This document shows positions 23,644-32,927 of a DNA stretch of 64,000 nt, piece by piece. A program made the translations under genes and the position numbers. The first letter of the stretch is position 1; each line of letters begins with the position of its first letter. The notes under the pieces are model-generated. The model worked only from the letters and a program-made list of their open reading frames with translations, made no database searches and was not told the origin of the DNA. The DNA is taken from positions 40,791 through 104,790 of the forward strand of contig NZ_SRPJ01000004.1 in NCBI RefSeq assembly GCF_004785665.1, given 5' to 3'. Origin of the DNA: Staphylococcus pragensis (GTDB lineage Bacteria > Bacillota > Bacilli > Staphylococcales > Staphylococcaceae).

Positions 23644-24372
23644 TTAAATATCTCGCTTTGCAGCGTAAACCACATTAGCAATGAATAAAACAACAATTGA
23701 TGCAATTGAAATGAACCATTGCCAATTTGAAAACTTAATTTTATCAGAATTTGATTTCTCTGTTAAATAGCTGAATGGGATATATTTAAGTGATTTCTGG
23801 ATGTTATCGCCCCACTCTGGAATTAAACCAATGAATGGTTGAACGAAAGGTACAATAAATACCAAGAAGATACCTAAAGTAAAGATGACTGCTGGTTTTT
23901 GTACGATTAATGTTACTAAGAATAGTAATAAACCAAAGAATAGTAAGAAGATAAGATAGAACCAAATATTTGTTAAGAATTTATCTCCATCTAAATTTTT
24001 ACCATCTGTAGCTGCTTCGATAATTAACATTGTTAAATACGTAATTAAAGTGAAAATGAATGAAATAATAATGATAGAAATTGTTTTCGCAACGACATAA
24101 CCAATTCTATTTTTTACTTTATTCATGTAAAGCTGTATTGTGCCTTGAGAATAGTCACGTGTAATTGTTTTGATGACTACTAATAAACCAAAGAATAAGA
24201 ACATCCAATTGGCCATTGGTAAAATCATTGTGTAATCTACTTTATCGTTATTACGAGCCATTAATATTGTAATTAACCCTAATACTACCCAAATAAGTAA
24301 TAAAGCAATATATGTTAAATAGCTTTTAAAGATACTAATAATATCATATTTTACTAATTGTAAACTTCTCAT
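23644..24372 (-). CDS. pmtD: PSM exporter permease PmtD
   Basis: ABC-2-type permease of 242 residues with six hydrophobic segments (e.g. YLTYIALLLIWVVLGLITIL, residues about 18-37). Last gene of the pmtRABCD operon, adjacent to pmtC with no gap (24372/24373). In S. aureus and other staphylococci PmtA-D form the exporter of phenol-soluble modulins. Assignment rests on gene order and partners as well as topology. Confidence 0.88.
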   Translation of the reverse strand: MRSLQLVKYDIISIFKSYLTYIALLLIWVVLGLITILMARNNDKVDYTMILPMANWMFLFFGLLVVIKTITRDYSQGTIQLYMNKVKNRIGYVVAKTISIIIISFIFTLITYLTMLIIEAATDGKNLDGDKFLTNIWFYLIFLLFFGLLLFLVTLIVQKPAVIFTLGIFLVFIVPFVQPFIGLIPEWGDNIQKSLKYIPFSYLTEKSNSDKIKFSNWQWFISIASIVVLFIANVVYAAKRDI

Positions 24373-25245
24373 TTATTTGTCACCTCTCTGATTAATATTA
24401 AAGTACGTATCTCGAAGCGAACTTTTGCGTGTTTCAATAAACTTAGGATAAATATTCTTCTCAGCAAGTGCTTTAATTAATGCTTGATAATCTTGTTGCG
24501 CTTTAATATTAATTTCGCCACTCTCTTTATGAGATTGTAAAACATTGAAGTGCGTAGTTAAGTATTCAAGCGCCGTATTGAAATCATCGGGACTCACTTT
24601 AACTGATGTATGATCTTGTGGACCGCCATCTTTCATATTTACGTCTTGTACGAAATGGCCATCTCTTAAGAAGACTGCTCTATCACAAATCAATTCAATA
24701 TCTTCCAATTTGTGACTTGAAATTAAAATCTTCATACCTAAATCATTCACTAATGCTTGAATAGTTTCTAAAACATCGATTGAACCATCAGGGTCCATAC
24801 CATTTGTAGGTTCATCAAGAATTAAGTATTTAGGTTTATTCATTAGTGATACTGCAATGGCTAGCTTTTGTTTCATACCCATTGAATATTTTTTAACTTT
24901 TTTCTTAATGTAAGGTCTCATACCGAACGCATCGATAATCTTATCTGAATACTCCTTATCGAAACCTTTACCTAAAACTTGTGCGAATAACTTTAGATTA
25001 TATAATCCACTTTTATTATCATAAAGTTTAGGATGTTCGATTAAGTAGCCAACGTTTTCGTCGTCTTTTAGACCTACTTTTCCTTTAAAATTAATTATAT
25101 TACCGTTCATTACTTTCATTAATGTTGTTTTACCAACACCATTTTTACCTATTAAACCAACAATTTGGCTATCTCCAAAATCAAAGTCAATATTATCTAA
25201 AACGTTGTTAGAACCATACGTTTTAGTGATATTCTCTAGCTTCAT
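24373..25245 (-). CDS. pmtC: PSM exporter ATP-binding protein PmtC
   Basis: ABC ATPase of 290 residues. Walker A GKNGVGKTT (about residues 33-41), signature KYSMGMKQK, Walker B YLILDEPTNGMDPDG, switch His in ISSHKLEDIE. A C-terminal domain of about 80 residues is specific to the exporter. The start lies 23 bases inside the pmtB 3' end. Energises PSM export with PmtD and the second ATPase PmtA. Confidence 0.92.
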   Translation of the reverse strand: MKLENITKTYGSNNVLDNIDFDFGDSQIVGLIGKNGVGKTTLMKVMNGNIINFKGKVGLKDDENVGYLIEHPKLYDNKSGLYNLKLFAQVLGKGFDKEYSDKIIDAFGMRPYIKKKVKKYSMGMKQKLAIAVSLMNKPKYLILDEPTNGMDPDGSIDVLETIQALVNDLGMKILISSHKLEDIELICDRAVFLRDGHFVQDVNMKDGGPQDHTSVKVSPDDFNTALEYLTTHFNVLQSHKESGEINIKAQQDYQALIKALAEKNIYPKFIETRKSSLRDTYFNINQRGDK

Positions 25246-25924
25246 AAAAGCCCTCCTTTTTAATACGACGATTAATATGTCTCCATTGGATAATGTAATT
25301 AATTATCATCCATATCACACTTAATAGTAGTAAGCCATAATTAATAAATTTCGCATATAGCTGTATATTTAATGCATTATTTAATAAAAATGTATTTGAT
25401 GCTGTAAACACCAATGCAATCGTAAACGGTATCACTAACATCATTGAAATAATGTAAACTGCATATGATATATGTTCACGTTTTCGTTCAGTATTTTTCT
25501 GAAAAGCAATTGGAATACTGAAGAAATTGACATATATAAATGAAATAGCGGTTGAATAGCGTAAATCATTAATATCAATATTCGTAGCTTGAAAATTATA
25601 TAATCCTATAATAAGTGCCCCAAATAATGTTAAGACAATACATGTAATATAGTTTGCATTTAACATATCTTTTTTAGAAACTGGTAAGCTTTCATAAAAT
25701 AGATAAGATGATTTCCCACCTAATCTTCTATGAATTCTAAATAAATGTCCTGAATCTAAGATACTGACTAACATTAGGACTATAGCAACAGGAATGTATA
25801 TCATAAAGCTCCATGTTGTATTAGCCATTATGATGGCATAAATAGGATTAATCACAAGCAATAGAATGTATAAAGCAATTGTCCAACTACGTAATTTGAG
25901 ATTTCTAATTAATAGCTGTTTCAT
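25223..25924 (-). CDS. pmtB: PSM exporter permease PmtB
   Basis: Membrane permease of 233 residues, six hydrophobic segments (first about residues 13-34, WTIALYILLLVINPIYAIIM). It overlaps pmtA (ATGA, 4 bases) and pmtC (23 bases). First of the two permeases of the PSM exporter, based on operon position. Confidence 0.88.
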   Translation of the reverse strand: MKQLLIRNLKLRSWTIALYILLLVINPIYAIIMANTTWSFMIYIPVAIVLMLVSILDSGHLFRIHRRLGGKSSYLFYESLPVSKKDMLNANYITCIVLTLFGALIIGLYNFQATNIDINDLRYSTAISFIYVNFFSIPIAFQKNTERKREHISYAVYIISMMLVIPFTIALVFTASNTFLLNNALNIQLYAKFINYGLLLLSVIWMIINYIIQWRHINRRIKKEGFYEAREYH

Positions 25925-26820
25925 TGTATCAACTCACTTTGATGTTGTTCTTGATGTAAATGCATGCGATCAGATTTTTCTAAGTAAATCATCAACTCTT
26001 CTATGGAAGGCTGTTTAATATCTACTTTGTTACCAAACAATTCTTTAAATACATGTGCTTGTTGGGTAAACCCTAGATAACCCGTAGACTTTTCTTCCTT
26101 ATATAGAAATAATTGATTCAATTCCTCATCTAAATCTTCAGTATCGCCTCTTACAATGAAATAATGCTCTTGCAACTCATTACGATAGCCTTGAATTTTT
26201 ACTTGACCATCTTTTAAATAAACAAGATAATCTGCAATTTTTTCTAAATCTGAAATGATGTGCGTTGAGATAAACACCGTTTTATTCTCATCAATTAATT
26301 CTTGCTGTAAAATTTCAAGCACTTCATTGCGAACGATAGGATCTAAACCCGCTGTTGGCTCATCGAATATGAATAACTCGGCGTGATGACTTAATGCGAT
26401 AGCAAGTGAGAGTTTCATCTTCATCCCAGTTGAAAAGTGTTTAATCTTACCTTTATATGGCAAGTTAAATCTTGCTAAATAATCGTGAAACACTTCTGTA
26501 TCCCAGTCTGTATAAAATGGAGAAATAAAACTTTCTAACTTTTTGACTGACCACTGTTGATTAAAATAAATTTCAGAATAAACAAAACCTATTTTATTTT
26601 TAATCCATTGTGGTTCATGCATCATCTTTTTATCGAGAACTTTGATCTCACCACTATTTGCTTCTAATAAATCCATAATTAATCGAATGACTGTTGTTTT
26701 CCCTGCGCCGTTACCGCCAATGAAACCTGTAACAAAGCCTTGAGGAACATCGAATGAAATATCTCTAAGCGCAAAAGACTTATTACTATAATTTACATTT
26801 CTAAGTTCGATTGCATTCAT
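25921..26820 (-). CDS. pmtA: PSM exporter ATP-binding protein PmtA
   Basis: ABC ATPase of 299 residues. Walker A GGNGAGKTT (about residues 36-44), signature FSTGMKMKL, Walker B LFIFDEPTAGLDP, switch His in ISTHIISDLE. The C-terminal extension (about residues 215-299) is acidic/His-rich and ends HLHQEQHQSELIQ. It overlaps pmtR and pmtB by 4 bases each, giving tight coupling to the regulator. Confidence 0.92.
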   Translation of the reverse strand: MNAIELRNVNYSNKSFALRDISFDVPQGFVTGFIGGNGAGKTTVIRLIMDLLEANSGEIKVLDKKMMHEPQWIKNKIGFVYSEIYFNQQWSVKKLESFISPFYTDWDTEVFHDYLARFNLPYKGKIKHFSTGMKMKLSLAIALSHHAELFIFDEPTAGLDPIVRNEVLEILQQELIDENKTVFISTHIISDLEKIADYLVYLKDGQVKIQGYRNELQEHYFIVRGDTEDLDEELNQLFLYKEEKSTGYLGFTQQAHVFKELFGNKVDIKQPSIEELMIYLEKSDRMHLHQEQHQSELIQ

Positions 26821-27197
26821 TCTTCTTCCTCCTCATAAATTAAAGTTAATATTTCCTTTAACTCTTTTAGAGGCATTCCAATGGTTTTGGCTTCTTTAAT
26901 CATTGAACGGGCTAGATTCTCAATCACAAAGAATTGTTTCTCCTTTAAGATTGAACTATCTTGTTCTTTTACAAATGTTCCTTTACCTCTAATCGTCGTG
27001 ACAAAGCCTTCTTTTTCTAAATCTTCGTAAGCACGTTTAGTAGTAATTAAACTCACTTGTAAATCTTTAGCTAATTCTCTCATAGAAGGTAAATGACTAC
27101 CCGCTTCAACATAACCTTTTAAAATATTCTCTTTAATTTGTTGCTTAATTTGTTCATAAATGGGTTGTTCACTGGTGTTTTTTAAAATTATCTTCAT
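26817..27197 (-). CDS. pmtR: GntR-family repressor of the pmt operon, PmtR
   Basis: 126 residues, YtrA-type short GntR regulator. Winged helix (residues about 12-78): PIYEQIKQQIKENILKGY, SMRELAKDLQVSLITTKRAYEDLEKEGFV. A short C-terminal helical dimerisation tail replaces the usual ligand domain. First gene of pmtRABCD; its promoter overlaps a 32-base inverted repeat (27218-27249), as expected for autorepression. In S. aureus PmtR is relieved by PSMs. Confidence 0.93.
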   Translation of the reverse strand: MKIILKNTSEQPIYEQIKQQIKENILKGYVEAGSHLPSMRELAKDLQVSLITTKRAYEDLEKEGFVTTIRGKGTFVKEQDSSILKEKQFFVIENLARSMIKEAKTIGMPLKELKEILTLIYEEEEE

Positions 27198-27217
27198 CGC
27201 TGTCCCCCCTTTAATAA

Positions 27218-27258
27218 CTGTATATACATAATATATACAGTATATACAGATTTGTAAA
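27218..27258 (-). promoter_or_regulatory. pmt promoter with overlapping PmtR operator
   Basis: On the minus strand TTTACA (27253-27258), a 17-base spacer, TATATT (27230-27235). The inverted repeat CTGTATATAC-N12-GTATATACAG (27218-27249, perfect 10-base arms) covers the -10 region, an arrangement typical of a GntR/YtrA operator that blocks RNA polymerase. Confidence 0.85.
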
Positions 27259-27303
27259 GTGTTTTTACTGATTTCCTTGAAAACTAAGGAATATTTAAGG
27301 TTT

Positions 27304-27330
27304 AAGTGTATATATTGTATAGATACACTT
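27304..27330. repeat. Second inverted repeat upstream of pmt
   Basis: AAGTGTAT-N11-ATACACTT, perfect 8-base arms, about 55 bases upstream of the pmt promoter. Similar base composition to the operator; might be a distal PmtR site or a palindrome near another promoter. Confidence 0.45.
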
Positions 27331-27337
27331 AATACAT

Positions 27338-27396
27338 TAAAAAAGAAGCAAGACAGAAATCCTTTTCGATTGAACGGATCTCATCATCTTACTTCT
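27338..27396 (-). terminator. Terminator after the 59-residue membrane protein
   Basis: AGAAGTAAG/CTTGCTTCT outer stem with internal ATCC/GGAT pairing, followed by seven T on the minus strand. It also contains the GACAGAAAT motif shared with the intergenic repeat near 17880. Confidence 0.75.
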
Positions 27397-27441
27397 ACTT
27401 AGAATTAACTAGATTGATTATTATAAATTTGAAAAATCAAT

Positions 27442-27621
27442 TCATTTACGATCTTTACGTCTATCATTACTTCGATTAATAAAAGCACATATCATAAACA
27501 TAATAGCTGCTAATAATAGTTTAACACCTTGACTTTCATGTCCTGTAGCTTGTAAATAATAGCCAACAACAAATAAGACGATGGCTAAACCAACAAATAT
27601 TTTGGTTAAGTGTTTCATCAT
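27442..27621 (-). CDS. Small two-pass membrane protein (59 residues)
   Basis: Starts MMKHLTKIFVGLAIVLFVV with a GAGGTGAC Shine-Dalgarno sequence 6 bases upstream. Two hydrophobic helices (about residues 7-22 and 34-47) and a basic tail (NRSNDRRKDRK). Own terminator downstream. Not a family I recognise; lies between the toxin-like gene and the pmt operon on the same strand. Confidence 0.75.
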   Translation of the reverse strand: MMKHLTKIFVGLAIVLFVVGYYLQATGHESQGVKLLLAAIMFMICAFINRSNDRRKDRK

Positions 27622-27693
27622 TTTGTGTCACCTCATTAACATAATTATAACAAATTCAATGTTTTATATGTAAACCTTCATAGAGATTGTAAA

Positions 27694-27721
27694 TTGAAAT
27701 TTATTTATCATATGTTAAAAT
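27694..27721 (+). promoter_or_regulatory. Candidate promoter for an antitoxin RNA
   Basis: TTGAAA, a 16-base spacer, TAAAAT; predicted start near 27728, reading toward the 3' end of the toxin-like gene at 27797-27892. Confidence 0.4.
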
Positions 27722-27727
27722 TATATT

Positions 27728-27800
27728 GTATCCACGTATTACATTACACAACCCCTAACTTGTACCGGCAAGTTAGGGGTTTCTGTGTAAGGTCATCTAT
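27728..27800 (+). ncRNA. Candidate type I antitoxin RNA
   Basis: Predicted from the candidate promoter at 27694 and a very stable hairpin, 27744-27790 (TTACACA...TGTGTAA outside AACCCCTAACTTG/CAAGTTAGGGGTT). It would converge with the toxin-like gene and overlap its 3' end. Extent of the RNA is a guess; its existence is inferred from layout. Confidence 0.35.
27744..27790. terminator. Strong hairpin between toxin-like gene and candidate antitoxin RNA
   Basis: Perfect AACCCCTAACTTG / CAAGTTAGGGGTT stem with a 6-base loop, extended by TTACACA/TGTGTAA. GC-rich for the region, without a long T run on either side. Confidence 0.6.
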
Positions 27801-27892
27801 TTATTCTTCCACTTTGATTCCAACCAAACTCGAAAAATAACTAGTATGCCTCCTGTAATTAGAGTCATCATACCTTCTAATAACCACGACAT
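27797..27892 (-). CDS. Probable type I toxin, Fst/TxpA-like (31 residues)
   Basis: GGAGGTG lies 7 bases before the ATG. The peptide starts MSWLLEGMMTLITGGILVIF and continues with a Trp-containing, Lys-rich C-terminus (VWLESKWKNK). A single hydrophobic helix followed by a charged tail is the pattern of Fst- and TxpA-family membrane toxins. The strong hairpin in the 3' region and a facing promoter fit a type I toxin-antitoxin module. Family membership is by pattern, not by alignment. Confidence 0.65.
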   Translation of the reverse strand: MSWLLEGMMTLITGGILVIFRVWLESKWKNK

Positions 27893-28087
27893 TACACTAC
27901 ACCTCCACAATGAAAAGTGTCATATCTTATGATGACCTGTCATCATTTTAACATAAAAAGCGAACAAATGTTCCCTTTCGAAGAAATAACTAAAAATTCC
28001 AGTCCTCTTCCTATAACTAGGCTTTATCTTTATTTAAAATCAAGTTAATATAAGAATGAATGATAAAATTAAAGCGAGGTTATAACT

Positions 28088-29374
28088 ATGAACCCTTTAG
28101 CACAAAATTTAAATGATCAACTCGTAGATGAACGTCCTGAAATTTTAAGTATGCTTTCAAATTTAGGCCAAGCAATGTACTATCCTAAAGGTATTCTGTC
28201 TCAATCAGCAGAAGCGAAATCAACAAAGTATAATGCAACTATTGGTATGGCTACAAATAAAGATGGCAAAATGTATGCCCAAGCTTTATATGACGTCTAT
28301 AACCATTTATCTCCAGACGAAGTCTTTCCATATGCTCCACCACAAGGTATCGAAAGCTTAAGAGACTTATGGCAACAAAAAATGTTAAAAGAAAATCCTG
28401 ATTTAACTGAAGAATCTATTAGTCGTCCTATCGTAACTAATGCGTTAACTCATGGATTGTCATTAGTAGCTGATCTATTTGTAGATAGTGGTGACACTTT
28501 ATTATTACCGACACACAACTGGGGTAACTATAAATTAATTTTTGATACAAAACATGGCGCTAATATTGAGACTTATTCAATCTTTGATCAAGACGGTCAC
28601 TATACAACAAACTCATTAGTTTCTACATTAGAAAATTGTAATCAAGATAAAGTGTTATTAATTTTAAACTATCCGAACAACCCTACTGGTTATACGCCTA
28701 CTAAAGAAGAAGTAAAAACTATTGTTTCAGCTATTGAACAATTAGCTAATAAAGGTACAAAAGTCATTGCCGTTGTTGATGATGCTTACTATGGATTATT
28801 CTATGAAGATGTTTATACACAATCTGTTTTCACAGCAATTACGCAATTAGATTCTAAAAACATTTTACCTATCCGTTTAGATGGTGCTACTAAAGAATTC
28901 TTTGCATGGGGCTTACGTGTAGGATTTATTACATTCGGTTTAAATAATGACACTGCTAAAGAAGTGATTGAGGCTAAAGTGAAAGGTTTAATTAGAAGTA
29001 ATATTTCAAGTGGGCCAATGCCTTCTCAAAGCGCGATTCAATATGTACTTGAACATCATGAGCAATTTGATAAAGAGATTCAAGAAAATATTGATACTTT
29101 ACAAGCACGTTATGAAGTGACTAAAGAAGTCGTTTATGATGATAAATATAAAGATCACTGGACACCATATGACTTCAATTCTGGATATTTCATGGCAGTT
29201 AAAGTGAAAGACGTCAACCCAGAAGAATTACGTAAACATTTAATCGATAAATATTCAATCGGTATTATTGCACTAAATGATACAGATATTCGTATTGCTT
29301 TTAGTTGCGTTGAAAAAGAAGATATTCCACATGTCTTCGATTCAATTGCACAAGCAATTGACGATTTAAAATAA
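28088..29374 (+). CDS. PLP-dependent aminotransferase, class I/II
   Basis: 428 residues of fold type I. The PLP-binding lysine is in DGATKEFFAWGLRVGF (about residue 258); other active-site parts are PNNPTGYTP, VVDDAYYGLFYED and the C-terminal Arg of IRIAFSC. AGCGAGG lies upstream of the ATG. It resembles staphylococcal aspartate/tyrosine/aromatic aminotransferases encoded singly at this site. Substrate not certain. Confidence 0.88.
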   Translation: MNPLAQNLNDQLVDERPEILSMLSNLGQAMYYPKGILSQSAEAKSTKYNATIGMATNKDGKMYAQALYDVYNHLSPDEVFPYAPPQGIESLRDLWQQKMLKENPDLTEESISRPIVTNALTHGLSLVADLFVDSGDTLLLPTHNWGNYKLIFDTKHGANIETYSIFDQDGHYTTNSLVSTLENCNQDKVLLILNYPNNPTGYTPTKEEVKTIVSAIEQLANKGTKVIAVVDDAYYGLFYEDVYTQSVFTAITQLDSKNILPIRLDGATKEFFAWGLRVGFITFGLNNDTAKEVIEAKVKGLIRSNISSGPMPSQSAIQYVLEHHEQFDKEIQENIDTLQARYEVTKEVVYDDKYKDHWTPYDFNSGYFMAVKVKDVNPEELRKHLIDKYSIGIIALNDTDIRIAFSCVEKEDIPHVFDSIAQAIDDLK

Positions 29375-29379
29375 TATAT

Positions 29380-29414
29380 TAAGAGGAACTAAGCTAGTTT
29401 AGTTCCTCTTTTTT
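29380..29414 (+). terminator. Terminator after the aminotransferase
   Basis: AAGAGGAACTAA / TTAGTTCCTCTT stem followed by T6. Confidence 0.9.
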
Positions 29415-29450
29415 ACTGTTCTACTCATACAAATATATAGGAGTGATAGT

Positions 29451-29621
29451 ATGATTTTTATTTTCTCACTTTTACTAGTAATATCATTTATATCTGCAAT
29501 TTATCATCTATATTTATATGCGTTTACTACCCCAGGCCATGTGACTAAAAATTTGTACTGGTTTATTGGTTCTCTGGTGGTATTCATTTTAATGGGGGTC
29601 TGGTTGATAGAATTGCTTTAA
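29451..29621 (+). CDS. Small two-pass membrane protein (56 residues)
   Basis: ATG at 29451 after GGAGTGAT. Two hydrophobic segments (residues about 2-24, starting MIFIFSLLLVISFISAIYH, and 36-55) are linked by a short polar loop with TTPGHVTKN. No charged tail. Flanked by terminators on both sides, so transcribed alone. Not recognised. Confidence 0.7.
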   Translation: MIFIFSLLLVISFISAIYHLYLYAFTTPGHVTKNLYWFIGSLVVFILMGVWLIELL

Positions 29622-29644
29622 AATGTAGTATTAGTAAATACATA

Positions 29645-29686
29645 AAAACGCTTTTCTAAAGAATTATCTCTAGAAAAGCGTTTTTT
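29645..29686. terminator. Bidirectional terminator between the 56- and 38-residue genes
   Basis: AAAACGCTTTTCTA / TAGAAAAGCGTTTT stem with T runs on both strands. Confidence 0.88.
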
Positions 29687-29693
29687 AATTATT

Positions 29694-29810
29694 TTACAAT
29701 TTGTTATTTTTACTTTTACTATTTTTTATATCTCTGAATAAATCACTACTACCTAACCAATTAGAAATTGTTTCCATAATGAAACTTATCATTTTCCCTA
29801 TTAACTCCAT
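29694..29810 (-). CDS. 38-residue amphipathic peptide
   Basis: ATG preceded by GGAGGTC at 7 bases. The N-terminal half (MELIGKMISFIMETISNWLG) can form an amphipathic helix with hydrophobic I, M, F, W, L on one face and E, K, S, N on the other. The C-terminal half is Ser/Lys/Asn-rich (KNSKSKNNKL). Size and pattern recall PSMs or small membrane toxins, but no known family is matched. Own terminator downstream; located between pmt and groESL. Confidence 0.65.
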   Translation of the reverse strand: MELIGKMISFIMETISNWLGSSDLFRDIKNSKSKNNKL

Positions 29811-29896
29811 AATAAAGACCTCCATTGGCTTTACTTTATATTTACCCCTAATTGAATCTCATTAACTTATTATTGCTTCAACTTTTAATATGAAAA

Positions 29897-29939
29897 TAAA
29901 AAAGGTCTGTTTCCTATTTTTAAATAGAAAACAAACCTT
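29897..29939 (-). terminator. groEL terminator
   Basis: AAGGTTTGTTTTCTATTT / AAATAGGAAACAGACCTT near-perfect stem followed by T6 on the minus strand, 40 bases after groEL. Confidence 0.9.
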
Positions 29940-29978
29940 CGATTTAATCAATAAATATACAAGTTGATAATGATGATT

Positions 29979-31622
<1,644 letters not shown>

Positions 31623-31644
31623 TTATCATTAATATTATTGATTT

Positions 31645-31987
<343 letters not shown>

Positions 31988-32002
31988 TCTAATTTTTATA
32001 AT

Positions 32003-32019
32003 AATCAAAGTTGGTCAAT
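32003..32019 (-). promoter_or_regulatory. Degenerate CtsR-like site upstream of groESL
   Basis: AATCAAA-NNN-GGTCAAT resembles the tandem CtsR heptads (GGTCAAA-NNN-GGTCAAA). Staphylococcal groESL is known to be under dual HrcA/CtsR control. Two positions deviate. Confidence 0.5.
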
Positions 32020-32108
32020 TTTTCAAGTAATATGATTTTTCTAATTTTTGTACATCCCTTATATTTACGATAGAATAGTAATTACTGATAATTATATGGA
32101 GGTTTAAC

Positions 32109-32849
32109 ATGGCAAGAATTTGGGTGGCATTTTTAACACTACTGATTTATGCATTGGCACAGTTTTTACCATTTTTCTTGGAAAAGACGCCAATGTTTAG
32201 TCATCTATCTGGAATGGCTTTAGCCAGAGCAGGCGTATATACACAAGTCATTCTATTTATCATAGCAGCCGTGCTAATTATATGGTTAAATTCAATCATT
32301 AAAAATCCTAACACGATAGAACAAGGTCATAAAGAATATAAACGCTATATTATTCCTTGGGCGCTATTAGGATTCTGTATCGTAATGATTTATCAAGTTA
32401 TTGCTGGCATCATCAATATGTGGATCTTCGGCAAACCACAACAAAGCCCTAACACAGAGAGAATAATGGCGATTGCTAAACAACTTCCTGTGTTTATCGT
32501 ATTGATTTCTATTGTCGGACCTATCCTCGAAGAATACGTATTCCGTAAAGTTATATTTGGAGAACTATATAGTAAAATTAAAGGTAACCGTATCGTTGCC
32601 TTTCTAATAGCATCTATTATAAGTTCATTATTATTTGCAATTGCACATAATGACATTAAATTTTTATTAATATACTTTGGTATGGGTATGATTTTTTCAT
32701 TAGCTTATGTATTCACTAAGCGTATTGCTGTACCAATCATTATTCATATGATGCAAAATGGCTTTGTTGTATTCATGCAATTCTTCTTTAGTGATGCAGT
32801 TAAAGACATACAACATCAAACTAATTTTATTTTACAGTTTTTATTTTAA
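32109..32849 (+). CDS. mroQ: CPBP intramembrane metalloprotease MroQ
   Basis: 246 residues, Abi/CPBP family, several membrane helices. Catalytic motif EEYVFR puts Glu141-Glu142 and Arg146 in place; His180 (FAIAHND) and His213 (IIIHMMQN) complete the metal site. These positions match the S. aureus MroQ, which promotes Agr activity through AgrD peptide handling. It lies between groESL and sdrH as in S. aureus, 4.4 kb from agr. Confidence 0.93.
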   Translation: MARIWVAFLTLLIYALAQFLPFFLEKTPMFSHLSGMALARAGVYTQVILFIIAAVLIIWLNSIIKNPNTIEQGHKEYKRYIIPWALLGFCIVMIYQVIAGIINMWIFGKPQQSPNTERIMAIAKQLPVFIVLISIVGPILEEYVFRKVIFGELYSKIKGNRIVAFLIASIISSLLFAIAHNDIKFLLIYFGMGMIFSLAYVFTKRIAVPIIIHMMQNGFVVFMQFFFSDAVKDIQHQTNFILQFLF

Positions 32850-32859
32850 TCTAATTTAA

Positions 32860-32915
32860 AACGCATCTAATACTCAAATCTTTATTTAATTAAAAGACGA
32901 GTGATTAGATGCGTT
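32860..32915. terminator. Terminator between mroQ and sdrH
   Basis: AACGCATCTAATAC..GATTAGATGCGTT stem with a long AT-rich loop; convergent genes on both sides. Confidence 0.7.
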
Positions 32916-32927
32916 AATTTGTATTAT

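Noticed and set aside
27304..27330. Inverted repeat as a terminator
   Set aside because: No T run and no gene end nearby; kept as repeat only.
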